Shown here one piece after another: positions 23,887 through 31,895 of a stretch of 37,503 bases of DNA. The stretch spans positions 1 through 37,503 of the forward strand of contig VBJI01000077.1 in NCBI GenBank assembly GCA_005880875.1. The letters are read 5' to 3'. The stretch is from Chloroflexota bacterium. Its GTDB lineage: Bacteria; Chloroflexota; Dormibacteria; CF-121. The notes below the pieces were generated by a model. It did no database searches and was not told where the DNA came from. It saw only the letters and a program-made list of their open reading frames with translations. A program made the position numbers and the translations under genes. Position 1 is the first letter of the stretch, and each line of letters starts with the position of its first letter.

Positions 23887-24923
23887 TACGGGACCCCCGG
23901 CTGGAAGCACTGATCGGCGCAATTGACGCGCCACATGTGCACCCAATCGTTGGGATTGCTGCCGGCTTCGTCGGGGTGGCCGATTCCGCTCATCACCGAG
24001 GCCAGCTCCCGGAAGAGCTGCTGGATGCCTGGCGTATCGTTCTGAACCGCGCCGAAAACGGTGGCGGCGCCGCTCAGGTAGTGGTTGGCATTGTCGATCG
24101 TCGCCGGGCCCTCGGCGAGGGCGCCGTGCAGCTGTTGGGCGGCGCCGCCACTCAACCCCTGGTCGAAGATGGCCATCACCCGATCCTGTTCGACAATCGT
24201 GCCCTGCAGGTTTTGCTCGCGGGAGGCGAGCGTGGCCATCACGTTGTCCCAGTCCGCGATCATCGCCCTGAAGTCCGCATGCCAGGCGGCCAGGGTTTCC
24301 ATCACCTTGCGCAGGTCGCTGATCAGGGCGTCGAGATGATCCGAATTATTCGCCAGCGTCTGGGCCAGTACCCGCAGGTCGACGGCCACGGACGACAGGT
24401 CGGCGGCGGACGCATTCATGTCCTGGCCGCGGCCGGCGGTGGCCTGGCCCAGGGTGTTGATGACGATGTCGAGCTGATCGCGAACCTGCGGGTCGAGCGC
24501 GTTCAGGACCTGGTCGATTTCGACCGGCGTGAGGGTGTGGTCTTGGGCAATCGTGCCGCCATCCGGGATGGCACCCTGCGACGCGTTGCCACGGTTGACC
24601 TCGATGTACGTCTCGCCCAGCAGGTTCTTCTGCCGGATGACGGCCCGAGCGTCCTTGAAGACGGGGGTCAAGTCCCGATGAAGCAGCATGGTGACCTGCG
24701 TGGCCCCCGCCATCGGCGTGAGGCTCTCCACCTTGCCCACCCGGAGTCCCGACATGGTGACGTCGTCGCCGGCCACGAGGTCGGCGCCGGTGTTGAACAC
24801 GGCATTGAGCCGGTAACCCCCGAAGACGAACTCGCCACCCATTTGCGCGGCAAGGAACGTGGTTGCTAGCAAGCCGAGGAGCAGGTAGGCGATGAACACC
24901 GGGAGGTTGGCGCGGCTTCTCAT
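23886..24923 (-). CDS. Mce family protein (second mce gene)
   Basis: This 345-residue Mce subunit starts at the ATG at 24923, overlapping the previous stop by four bases. The N-terminal helix is LPVFIAYLLLGLLATTFLAA. The MCE domain is intact: FGGYRLNAVFNTGADLVAGD, VTMSGLRVGKVESLTPMAGA and IRQKNLLGETYIEVNRGN. A helical domain follows, including LDALISDLRKVMETLAAWHA. The end has a Cys pair (NCADQC). There is nothing unusual in codon use or length. It belongs to the same transcript as the other mce genes. Confidence 0.92.
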   Translation of the reverse strand: MRSRANLPVFIAYLLLGLLATTFLAAQMGGEFVFGGYRLNAVFNTGADLVAGDDVTMSGLRVGKVESLTPMAGATQVTMLLHRDLTPVFKDARAVIRQKNLLGETYIEVNRGNASQGAIPDGGTIAQDHTLTPVEIDQVLNALDPQVRDQLDIVINTLGQATAGRGQDMNASAADLSSVAVDLRVLAQTLANNSDHLDALISDLRKVMETLAAWHADFRAMIADWDNVMATLASREQNLQGTIVEQDRVMAIFDQGLSGGAAQQLHGALAEGPATIDNANHYLSGAATVFGAVQNDTPGIQQLFRELASVMSGIGHPDEAGSNPNDWVHMWRVNCADQCFQPGVP

Positions 24924-25878
24924 CGGCCGCCTCTAAGCAGGACACCGACCACGGCGTCGAACGAATCAGGGATCGGAGCCTGGCCGGCCCCGGCATTCAG
25001 GGGCAGGGTGCAGGGATTGACGCCGGGGCTGCAGCCGCCCACCAACACACTGATTCGGGTGGCGTAACCCTGACCGTCCTGCGCACCGAAAACATCAGGA
25101 CCGTACTTCTCGCCGCGGGTGAAGGTCCCCATGTCCGCCACGAGCAAGTCCGTGTTGCTGGCGAAGTCCCGGGTCAGCCCGTTGAGCAGGTCGACGGTCC
25201 GGGGCGCCTGCTGCAGAATGCTGTTCAGCTGGGTGGCGGTCCCCGACAGCGACGTGTCGGTGCGGCCCAGCGCCGCATTGGCGTTGGCGAGCGTGAGCTT
25301 GATCTGGGCGTCCTGCTGCGAGAGCGAATGGAGGAGCGTCTGCGAATTCTTGATCAGTGCTCCCAGCTCCTGCCGCCGGTCGCTCTTCGCCAGTTCGGCG
25401 GTCACCTGGTCCAGGCCCTGGATCACCTGTTGCAGGTCCTGGTCGCGCGCCGCCAGCGTGTCGGTGATCGCCGCCAGGTGGTCGAGGTCCTGGCGCCCAT
25501 AGCTGATCGTCTGGTTGGTGTTCAGCCCCTGGCCCGCCAGCCCGCCGCCCAGGGAGATCAACAGGGTGCGCAGCTTTTCCCGGGTCGGCTGATCCAGGCT
25601 GTTGACCACGTCCTGCAGCTCGACCGCTCGGGCGACCTGCGTGTTGGGCAGTTGCGACCCGGACGGGAGCGTATCCGAGCGGCCGGGATCGAGCGCCACG
25701 TATTTCTCACCCAGCAGGCTCTTCGGTCGGACCGTCACGGTGGCGTCCGCGTGCGGACGACCAGTCGATACTCCGTGAGTCCGTTGACGATTCGTGAAGA
25801 CACGATGGCCAGCAGCACGATCACGGCCACGACCAGGAGGGGGCCATACCTGGTCACCCAGGCGCGGATCGCGTCCAC
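24920..25878 (-). pseudogene. First mce gene, disrupted: N-terminal helix and MCE body out of frame
   Basis: The expected start is the GTG at 25878, directly after the ATPase stop (TAGGTG). That frame encodes a typical Mce N-terminus (VDAIRAWVTRYGPLLVVAVI, then VLLAIVSSRIVNGLTEYRLV) but hits TGA at 25735-25737 after 47 codons. The rest of an Mce protein, from HADATVTVRPKSLLGEKYVA (H codon at 25753) to the stop at 24920, lies in another frame. In the sister proteins about 45-50 residues (the first strands and the V-x-G-V-x-V-G turn) separate the two parts; here they are missing. So the gene seems to carry a deletion of about 140 bases that also shifts the frame. The body keeps helical segments and a normal tail (AQDGQGYATRISVLVGG). 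An assembly error is the main alternative. Confidence 0.75.
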
Positions 25879-26652
25879 CTACTCCATGCCAAGGGGCCCA
25901 TCGATGGCGCCCTTGATGAACTGCTGGGTAAAGGGGTTGCGCGACTGCTGCAACTCTTCCTTGGAGCCCTGGTCGACCACCTTGCCGCCGTGCAACAGGA
26001 TGATGTGGTCGCCGATGTTGAAGCACGATTTGATGTCATGGCTGATCACGACGCCGGTCGACTTGTACTTCTGCTGAATCTGCTTGATCAGGTCGCAGAG
26101 CAAGGCGGTGCGAACCGGGTCGAGCCCTGAGTCCGGCTCATCGAAGAGGAGGATCTCGGGCTCGAGCACGAGGGCGCGCGCGAAGCCGGCGCGCTTGCGC
26201 ATCCCGCCGGAGAGCTCGTTCGGCATCTTCTTGACCGCCTCGGTCAAGCCGACCTCCTCCAGCCGCTGGATCACGATCTCTTTGATCTCCGCCTCGGATT
26301 TCCGCGTGTGCTGCCGGAGGGGAAAGGCGACATTGTCGTAGAGGTTCATCGAGCTGAACAGGGCGCCGTCCTGGAACAGCATGCCGACGTTCCGACGTAG
26401 CTCGAGCAGCTCTTCCTCGCCCAGGCTGGGGACGCTCTTGCCGGCCACCCGTACGTCGCCCTTGTCCGGGTAAAGCAGGCCCACGAGATGGCGGAGCAGC
26501 ACGCTCTTGCCGGTTCCGGAAGGTCCCATCACGACGGAGATCTTGCCCGCGGGAATCTGGCAGGTGACGCCCTCCAGCACCTGCTTGCCTTCGAAGGCCT
26601 TGTACAGGTCCTCCACCTCGACCATCGCCTCGCCGTTTTTAGTCATGCTCAT
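25879..26652 (-). CDS. Mce/Mla-type ABC transporter ATP-binding protein (MlaF/MceG-like)
   Basis: This 257-residue ATPase is expected to power the MlaE permeases and Mce proteins. Walker A is GPSGTGKS (43-50), the signature LSGGMRKRAGFARAL (from 147) and Walker B EILLFDEPDSGLDP (from 166). The DSGLDP wording and the GALFSSMNLYDNVAFPL segment are typical of MlaF/MceG/Mkl proteins. It starts one base after the second MlaE stop and ends directly against the GTG of the first mce gene. In mycobacteria the corresponding ATPase gene (mceG) is encoded away from the mce operons; here it sits inside. Confidence 0.94.
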   Translation of the reverse strand: MSMTKNGEAMVEVEDLYKAFEGKQVLEGVTCQIPAGKISVVMGPSGTGKSVLLRHLVGLLYPDKGDVRVAGKSVPSLGEEELLELRRNVGMLFQDGALFSSMNLYDNVAFPLRQHTRKSEAEIKEIVIQRLEEVGLTEAVKKMPNELSGGMRKRAGFARALVLEPEILLFDEPDSGLDPVRTALLCDLIKQIQQKYKSTGVVISHDIKSCFNIGDHIILLHGGKVVDQGSKEELQQSRNPFTQQFIKGAIDGPLGME

Positions 26653-26653
26653 C

Positions 26654-27496
26654 TCAGGATGGGATCGGCAGGTTGGGGTTCTGCCCCCAGAAGATCTGAG
26701 TCAGGATGGCGTTGACGACCACCGTCAGCACCAGGCTGACCGCCATCGTCTTGGCGACGGCGCGGCCGATCCCGACGGCGCCGCCTTTCACGTGGTAGCC
26801 GTAATAGACCCCGACGCAGATCACCAGGAAGGCGAAGATCACCGCCTTGATCAGCGAGTAGCCGAAGTCGGTCAGGTTGGTGAAGCGCCAGAAATAGGAG
26901 AAATACACGCCGTTGGATACCAGCCCGATCTGAAAGCGCTGCACCACCCAGCTGGCGAAAAAGCTGGTGGCGAGCGCGAGCACGTACATCACGGGAAGCA
27001 CGAGGAGGGCGGCCACCATCCGGGTCGTGACCAGGAAGGGAACCGACGGAACACCCATCGTCTCCAGCGCGTCGATCTCTTCGTTGATCCGCATGGTGCC
27101 AAGCTCGGCCACCAGGCCGCAGCCGACCTTGGCCCCGATCGCAAACCCGAAGAACAGGGGCGTGATCTCGCGCATGTCGCAGAGCGCATTGAAGACTCCG
27201 GCAAGACTCTCGGCCCCGCCCAGCTGATGGAGCGAGTAGTACGCCTCAACCGAGCACTCCGAGCCGCTGAAGTAGGTCATCACCAGCGCGACCGGGGTGG
27301 AGCCGATGGCGAGAAAGGCCGCGTACCACCAGATCTCACGGCGGTAGCGCAGGGCTCGCGGGATCGATCGCAACGCGGCAACGGCGAACAGGATGATCTC
27401 GCCGAGGACCTCGAACAGGCCGAAGCCCCGGGCCCAAAACTGCCGTGGAACCGGTCCGAAATCCTGCGCCGGTGGGCGCATCGTGCTGGTGGCCAT
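26654..27496 (-). CDS. MlaE/YrbE family permease (second)
   Basis: This is a 280-residue membrane permease of the Mce transporter. The start is the ATG at 27496, which overlaps the stop of the first permease by one base (TGATG); the longer open frame upstream is noise. The protein shows the MlaE core: SGSECSVEAYYSLHQLGG, GFAIGAKVGCGLVAELGTMR, INEEIDALETMGVPSVPFLV and about five helices. The E-E-I-D-A-L-E-T-M-G motif is the ATPase-coupling helix typical of the family. It is the YrbEB-like partner of the upstream gene. Confidence 0.93.
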   Translation of the reverse strand: MATSTMRPPAQDFGPVPRQFWARGFGLFEVLGEIILFAVAALRSIPRALRYRREIWWYAAFLAIGSTPVALVMTYFSGSECSVEAYYSLHQLGGAESLAGVFNALCDMREITPLFFGFAIGAKVGCGLVAELGTMRINEEIDALETMGVPSVPFLVTTRMVAALLVLPVMYVLALATSFFASWVVQRFQIGLVSNGVYFSYFWRFTNLTDFGYSLIKAVIFAFLVICVGVYYGYHVKGGAVGIGRAVAKTMAVSLVLTVVVNAILTQIFWGQNPNLPIPS

Positions 27497-28308
27497 CAGC
27501 GCAGCACGTTCTGGTTGTGGAACAGGGCCAGCACCGTCGGGGTGTAGAGGTATTCGAGGGCCTGGATGCCGACGAAACACCAGACGACCCCCGAATGGAC
27601 TGCGCGCGCCACACCTTCGGCGCCCCCTTTAGCGCTTATACCTTTATATATGCAGATGGCGGCTACCAGCGCCCCGAAGAGAATGCACTTGATCTCCCCG
27701 CCGAACAGGTCAACCAGCGTGCCCTGGGTGAAGAAGCTCGCCAGGAAAGCGCCCGGGTTGACGCCGACCACCGCCACCGCGATGAAGAAGCCCGACAATG
27801 TGGTGAAGACGATCATCGGCACGTTGTAGAGCGCGGTCATCACCATCAGCGCCAGGGCCCTGGGCACCACGATGAAAAGGACATTCGAGAGACCCATGAC
27901 GCTCAGGGCTTCCAGTTCCTGTCGGACCTGGCGGGCCCCCAGGTCGGCGACGATCGCCGTGCCGCTGACCGCCGCGATCATCAGCCCGGTGGCGACTGGT
28001 GAAAATTCGCGGACGTTGGCCATCACCGTGAACCCGCCCAGCCGCCACTCGCTGCTGGCGGCCGCGAAGAAATGGCCGGCCTCGAGGGAGACGATAACCC
28101 CCCAGCCGACGCCGGTAAGCAACAGCGGAACGAAGTTCGCGCCGAGGATGAAGCGGCATTGATCGAAGAACTCCTTCCAGTAGAAGGGCCGCCGGACGGC
28201 GCCCTGAAGGGCGGCGACGAACAGCAAGCTGAGCTCGCCGACGCCGCTCACGGAGCGTCGCGCCCGGCCGATCACCGGGTTATCACCGCGAACACCCCAA
28301 AGCGCCAC
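27496..28308 (-). CDS. MlaE/YrbE family permease (first gene of the mce operon)
   Basis: This 270-residue MlaE permease has GVGWGVIVSLEAGHFFAAAS, GLMIAAVSGTAIVADLGARQ and VRQELEALSVMGLSNVLFIV, the last being the family's coupling helix. About five helices are visible. It begins with a GTG at 28308 that has only a weak AGG upstream, so the start is not certain; no better in-frame start lies close by. It is divergent from the ECF sigma factor gene, and it heads a run of ten closely spaced genes down to the MmpL gene at 16779. Confidence 0.9.
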   Translation of the reverse strand: MALWGVRGDNPVIGRARRSVSGVGELSLLFVAALQGAVRRPFYWKEFFDQCRFILGANFVPLLLTGVGWGVIVSLEAGHFFAAASSEWRLGGFTVMANVREFSPVATGLMIAAVSGTAIVADLGARQVRQELEALSVMGLSNVLFIVVPRALALMVMTALYNVPMIVFTTLSGFFIAVAVVGVNPGAFLASFFTQGTLVDLFGGEIKCILFGALVAAICIYKGISAKGGAEGVARAVHSGVVWCFVGIQALEYLYTPTVLALFHNQNVLR

Positions 28309-28434
28309 CCTACCAGTGGCGACTCACCCATCCTTATATCATTGTATACGCTCTTTGCCACAGAGCTTTGACACCTGATCACTCTATCCGGGGCACCTGT
28401 CACATTCAGCGGACCGGCGGTGCTGACCAGGTGA
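28309..28434. promoter_or_regulatory. Divergent intergenic region between the mce operon and the sigma factor operon
   Basis: This is the only visible place for the mce operon promoter. It holds an AT-rich patch unusual for this DNA. On the minus strand TACAAT (28341-28346) could serve as a -10 about 33 bases before the first start codon, but no good -35 pairs with it. On the plus strand TTGACA (28368-28373) is a perfect -35, yet no matching -10 lies 16-19 bases further. Regulation by the adjacent ECF sigma factor cannot be read from the sequence. Confidence 0.35.
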
Positions 28435-28998
28435 ATGCTTTACGCGCGGGCCTGGCGCCCTATGGTCGTCCGCGTGCCACTGAGCGCCGCTAGCCGGCCG
28501 GTGCCGGACCCGTTCGAACGGCTGTTCCTGCAGGAATACCCCAAGGTGGTCGCCATCGCCTATCGGGTCCTCGCTGATCGGTCGGCGGCCGAGGATGTCG
28601 CCCAGGAAGTCTTTATGAAGTTTCACCGGAGTGTCTCCCCCGACTCTGAGCAAGCCTCCGGTTGGTTACACGCGGCTGCCGTCCACTCGGCGCTGAACGT
28701 CATCCGCGGCGAGCGGCGCCGCGCGCGACGCGAGTCGACGCACGCCCTGGATCCCTCAACGCCGGCGGCCGTCGACCCGCAACACCTGGTCGAAGCGGCG
28801 GAGCAGCGGCGGGAGGTGCGGCGGGCTTTGAGCCACCTCCCGGAGCGAACCGCGGCGATCTTGATGTTGCGGTACAGCGGATTGAGCTACGCCGAGGTGG
28901 CCACGGCCCTTCGGATCAGGGTGGGGAACGTTGGAACGCTGCTGCGCCGGGCCGAAGGCGCTCTGCGCAAGGAGGTCAACCGTGCGACATCTGACTGA
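28435..28998 (+). CDS. ECF-type RNA polymerase sigma factor
   Basis: This sigma-70-family protein of up to 187 residues has region 2 (FERLFLQEYPKVVAIAYRVL, then DRSAAEDVAQEVFMKFHR) and region 4 (LSHLPERTAAILMLRYSGLS, then YAEVATALRIRVGNVGTLLR, a helix-turn-helix). The linker is short, as expected for ECF factors lacking region 3. Starts at 28435, 28462 or 28474 (GTG) are all possible; the domain begins near residue 24 of the longest form. The stop lies 17 bases inside the anti-sigma gene, so both are coupled, the usual arrangement for a membrane-signalled ECF system. Confidence 0.92.
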   Translation: MLYARAWRPMVVRVPLSAASRPVPDPFERLFLQEYPKVVAIAYRVLADRSAAEDVAQEVFMKFHRSVSPDSEQASGWLHAAAVHSALNVIRGERRRARRESTHALDPSTPAAVDPQHLVEAAEQRREVRRALSHLPERTAAILMLRYSGLSYAEVATALRIRVGNVGTLLRRAEGALRKEVNRATSD

Positions 28999-30094
28999 TG
29001 GAACGTTGCGGCGAATCGTCGATGAGCCGCTGGCCGTGACGGCGGCCGACCAAGCGCATCTCCACGGGTGCCTCGAATGCAAATCTCGCTCCAACGGCAT
29101 CGCCGGCGACGCCCGGGCAACTTTGACGCTGCTGATGGTGCCGGCATTTGATCCGGATCCTGCCAGGGCGCTCATCGCGGTCCAGGCCAGGATCACGCGC
29201 GACGAGGCGGCTCGCCCGCGGCGCTGGTACGAGCGGTGGATCGATCGGAGCACGCCCCGCTTGCGGCCACTGGCGACGCCGGCGATCGCGGTCGTCCTGG
29301 CGGCGGTCCTGATCAGCGGCGTCGCCGTCAGTGGCGCCGCCGGCCAGCTGGTGCGCATTTTCCAACCGAGTACGATCGTCGCCGTCCCGGTATCACCATC
29401 GAGCGTGCCCGGCCGGAACGTGCTGCTCGATTACGGCCAGGTCAAGTGGTTGCCCGAAGCGCCCAACGCGCAGCCGGTCACCGATCCCGCGAGGGCGCAC
29501 GAACTCTCGGGACTCCCGCTGCTCGTGCCGGCATCCTTGCCCAGCGGGGTCAGCGGGCCCGTCAGCTACGGCGTCGTTTCGCACGCGACCGGTTCCCTCA
29601 CTTTTGATGCGGCCCGGTTGAAAGCCTCCGCGGCGAAGGCCGGCGTTCGGGTGAGCCCGATGCCGGCGGCGATCGACGGCAGCACCCTGATCGTCAGTGG
29701 CGGTCCAGCCCTGATCGAGGCCTGGGGTTTGTCGGGAGCCGAAGGCCAAACCCAGGTGCCGACGCTGGTGATCGCGCAGACTCGCGTGCCGACGGTCGAC
29801 TCGAGCGGTGCGACAAACGCGCAGCTCGAGGACTACCTGCTGTCCCAGCCGGGTGTGCCGCCGGACTTCGCGGCGCAGGTGAAGGCCATCAAGGATCCGA
29901 GCACCACGCTTCCGATTCCCATTCCAAAGGGCTTTGCCACCACCGAGACCAAAACGGTCAATGGCATCCAGTACCTGGTCATCAAGACCGCCCTGGGGGC
30001 CGGCGTGGTCTGGGTGAAGAATGGCGTAATCTACGCCGTCGGAGGTCAACTGACTCCCGACCAGGTGCTCGCCATTGCAACGTCCCTTCACTGA
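28982..30094 (+). CDS. Membrane anti-sigma factor with HX3CX2C motif and extracellular sensor domain
   Basis: The start is the GTG at 28982, with AAGGAGG eight bases upstream, giving 370 residues. Near the N-terminus His26-X3-Cys30-X2-Cys33 (HLHGCLEC) matches the zinc-anti-sigma (ZAS) motif that binds an ECF sigma factor. One transmembrane helix (about 98-118, AIAVVLAAVLISGVAVSG) follows. The outer part of about 250 residues ends with VVWVKNGVIYAVGGQLTPDQ and LAIATSLH, resembling the DUF4367 type. The sigma factor would be held inactive until the outer domain senses a signal or is cleaved. The signal is unknown. The ABC exporter genes just downstream are likely under the same control. Confidence 0.85.
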   Translation: MRHLTDGTLRRIVDEPLAVTAADQAHLHGCLECKSRSNGIAGDARATLTLLMVPAFDPDPARALIAVQARITRDEAARPRRWYERWIDRSTPRLRPLATPAIAVVLAAVLISGVAVSGAAGQLVRIFQPSTIVAVPVSPSSVPGRNVLLDYGQVKWLPEAPNAQPVTDPARAHELSGLPLLVPASLPSGVSGPVSYGVVSHATGSLTFDAARLKASAAKAGVRVSPMPAAIDGSTLIVSGGPALIEAWGLSGAEGQTQVPTLVIAQTRVPTVDSSGATNAQLEDYLLSQPGVPPDFAAQVKAIKDPSTTLPIPIPKGFATTETKTVNGIQYLVIKTALGAGVVWVKNGVIYAVGGQLTPDQVLAIATSLH

Positions 30095-30113
30095 TCGCAC
30101 AGATCTGAATTCG

Positions 30114-31040
30114 ATGGAGGCGGCCGACGCCGCCTCCCTTGCCGTCCATACGCAGGACCTGGCGAAGCGCTACGGAAAGACTGTCGCGCTCAGTGGTTTG
30201 ACGATGAGTGTGCGCCGTTCCGAGGTCTTCGGGTTCCTCGGACCGAACGGCGCCGGGAAGACCACCGCCGTGAAGCTACTGGTCGGGCTGGCGCTGCCCA
30301 CCGCGGGTCAAGGCTGGGTACTCGGCGCCCCAATCGGCGATCTCGCAACCCGGCGCCATCTCGGCTACTTACCGGAGCTGTTCCGCTACCAGGGCTGGAT
30401 GAAAGCCCGCGAGGTGCTCGGACTGCACTGCGAGCTGTCCGGCATGGCGCGATCCGACTGGAAGAAGGAAATCGAGCTCGCGCTCGACCTCGTCGGCCTG
30501 GCTGAGCGCGCGGACGACAAGGTGGAAGGTTTCTCCAAAGGGATGCAGCAGCGGCTCGGGCTTGGGGTGGCGTTGCTCGGCCGGCCTGAGCTGGTGCTGC
30601 TCGACGAGCCGACCTCAGCTCTCGACCCGGTAGGGCGCCACGACGTCCGGGAGATCATCCGGCAGCTCAAGGCGCGCGGGACGGCGGTCTTTCTCAACTC
30701 GCATCTGCTCAGCGAGGTGGAACAGGTCTGCGACCGCCTCGCCGTCGTCGATCACGGCCGGGTGATCGCGACCGGCACCATGGGGCAGATTCTTGGTCAG
30801 GACGGGGCCGTTCGCGTCCGGGTCACCGGGCTGACGCCGGCAACCCGGCTTGGCCTGCAAGGCTATGGAAGTCTCGAGGACGAAGGCGAGTGGCTGACCT
30901 TTCGCGGCCTCGCACCCGAGCGCGTTCCGGAGCTGGTGGGCGACATCGTCCGCCAGGGCGGCCGGGTCTATGCCGTCGAGCCCCGCCACGAGACGCTCGA
31001 GGACCGGTTCCTGCAGCTCCTGAAGGAGCAGGGCGACTGA
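30114..31040 (+). CDS. ABC exporter ATP-binding protein
   Basis: This is a 308-residue ATPase with Walker A FLGPNGAGKTT (from 41), signature FSKGMQQRLGLGVALLGR and Walker B LVLLDEPTSALDPVGRHD. The order and spacing match two-component ABC-2 exporters of the NatA/CcmA group, with a C-terminal regulatory stretch ending in TLEDRFLQLLKEQGD. The ATG at 30114 follows the anti-sigma stop by 19 bases but lacks a clear ribosome site; a TTG at 30075 inside the previous gene is the alternative. The stop overlaps the permease start as TGATG. The substrate is unknown. Confidence 0.9.
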   Translation: MEAADAASLAVHTQDLAKRYGKTVALSGLTMSVRRSEVFGFLGPNGAGKTTAVKLLVGLALPTAGQGWVLGAPIGDLATRRHLGYLPELFRYQGWMKAREVLGLHCELSGMARSDWKKEIELALDLVGLAERADDKVEGFSKGMQQRLGLGVALLGRPELVLLDEPTSALDPVGRHDVREIIRQLKARGTAVFLNSHLLSEVEQVCDRLAVVDHGRVIATGTMGQILGQDGAVRVRVTGLTPATRLGLQGYGSLEDEGEWLTFRGLAPERVPELVGDIVRQGGRVYAVEPRHETLEDRFLQLLKEQGD

Positions 31041-31885
31041 TGCGGGTGCTGACGATCGCCCGGCTGACCATCCTCGAGGCCTCCCGCCGCAAGCTGCTCA
31101 TCGCTCTCGGCGTGCTGACCCTCGCGGTGGTGGTGCTCACCAGCTGGGGCTTCAGCCGGCTCCCCACCATGAAAGATGTCACGCCCGCGGAGGTGCGGCT
31201 GGCGTCCTCACAGCTCACCATCCTCGTCGCCTTCATGTTCAGTGGCGTGCTGGCGCTTGGCTCAACCCTGGTCGCCGCGCCTAGCATTGCCAGCGACATC
31301 GAATCGGGGATCGCACTGGCCATCCTGCCGCGCCCGATCCGTCGGAGCGAGCTGCTGATGGGCAAGTGGCTCGGCCTGGCCCTGCTGGTCGCGCTCTATG
31401 CGGCGCTGAGCGGCCTGCTGGAGATGGTGGGGATCTGGCTGGGGACCGGCTACCTTCCGCCGAATCCGGTCGCCGCCCTCGCGTTTGTCGCCGCCGAGGG
31501 CATCGTGTTGATGACGCTCGCCCTCCTTTTGAGCACCCGGCTCGCGCCGATGACGGGCGGCGTGGTCGCGCTGGTCCTCTTCTTCGTCGCCTGGATCGGC
31601 GGCATCGCCCTGGCCATCGGACTGGCGTTTGCCAACGACACCATTACCAGCATCGGCATCGGCAGCCGGCTCTTGATTCCGACGGATGGGCTCTGGCACG
31701 GGGCCATCTACTACCTGGAGCCGTCGGAGATCCTGGCGGCGGCTCGGGCCGCCGGACGGGCCCGAGCCGGGAATCCATTCTTTGCCGATGCGCCGTTACC
31801 GTTCGCCTACCTCGCCTGGGTCGTCGCCTGGCTCCTCGCGGTGCTCGGATTGGCAAACTGGAGCTTCGCCAGGCGGGGACTGTAG
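31040..31885 (+). CDS. ABC-2 exporter permease
   Basis: This 281-residue membrane protein starts at the ATG overlapping the ATPase stop (TGATG). Six helices are apparent, starting with LLIALGVLTLAVVVLTSWGF. The SDIESGIALAILPRPIRRSE segment is typical of NatB/CcmB-like ABC-2 permeases, where it lies between helices 2 and 3 on the cytoplasmic side. The remaining helices include GGVVALVLFFVAWIGGIALA and LAWVVAWLLAVLGLANW. It is the last gene of the sigma/anti-sigma operon and converges with the AraC-type gene 10 bases on. It probably works in envelope stress relief or export of an antimicrobial, which is inference. Confidence 0.88.
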   Translation: MRVLTIARLTILEASRRKLLIALGVLTLAVVVLTSWGFSRLPTMKDVTPAEVRLASSQLTILVAFMFSGVLALGSTLVAAPSIASDIESGIALAILPRPIRRSELLMGKWLGLALLVALYAALSGLLEMVGIWLGTGYLPPNPVAALAFVAAEGIVLMTLALLLSTRLAPMTGGVVALVLFFVAWIGGIALAIGLAFANDTITSIGIGSRLLIPTDGLWHGAIYYLEPSEILAAARAAGRARAGNPFFADAPLPFAYLAWVVAWLLAVLGLANWSFARRGL

Positions 31886-31895
31886 CTCGCGGCGC

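Noticed and set aside
21707-28308. Long out-of-frame N-terminal extensions of several mce genes and the second permease
   Set aside because: Each extension lies inside the previous gene; starts that overlap the preceding stop (ATGA, GTGA, TAATG, TGATG) fit the protein families much better.
28368-28373. Perfect TTGACA as a promoter for the sigma factor gene
   Set aside because: No acceptable -10 hexamer lies 16-19 bases downstream.
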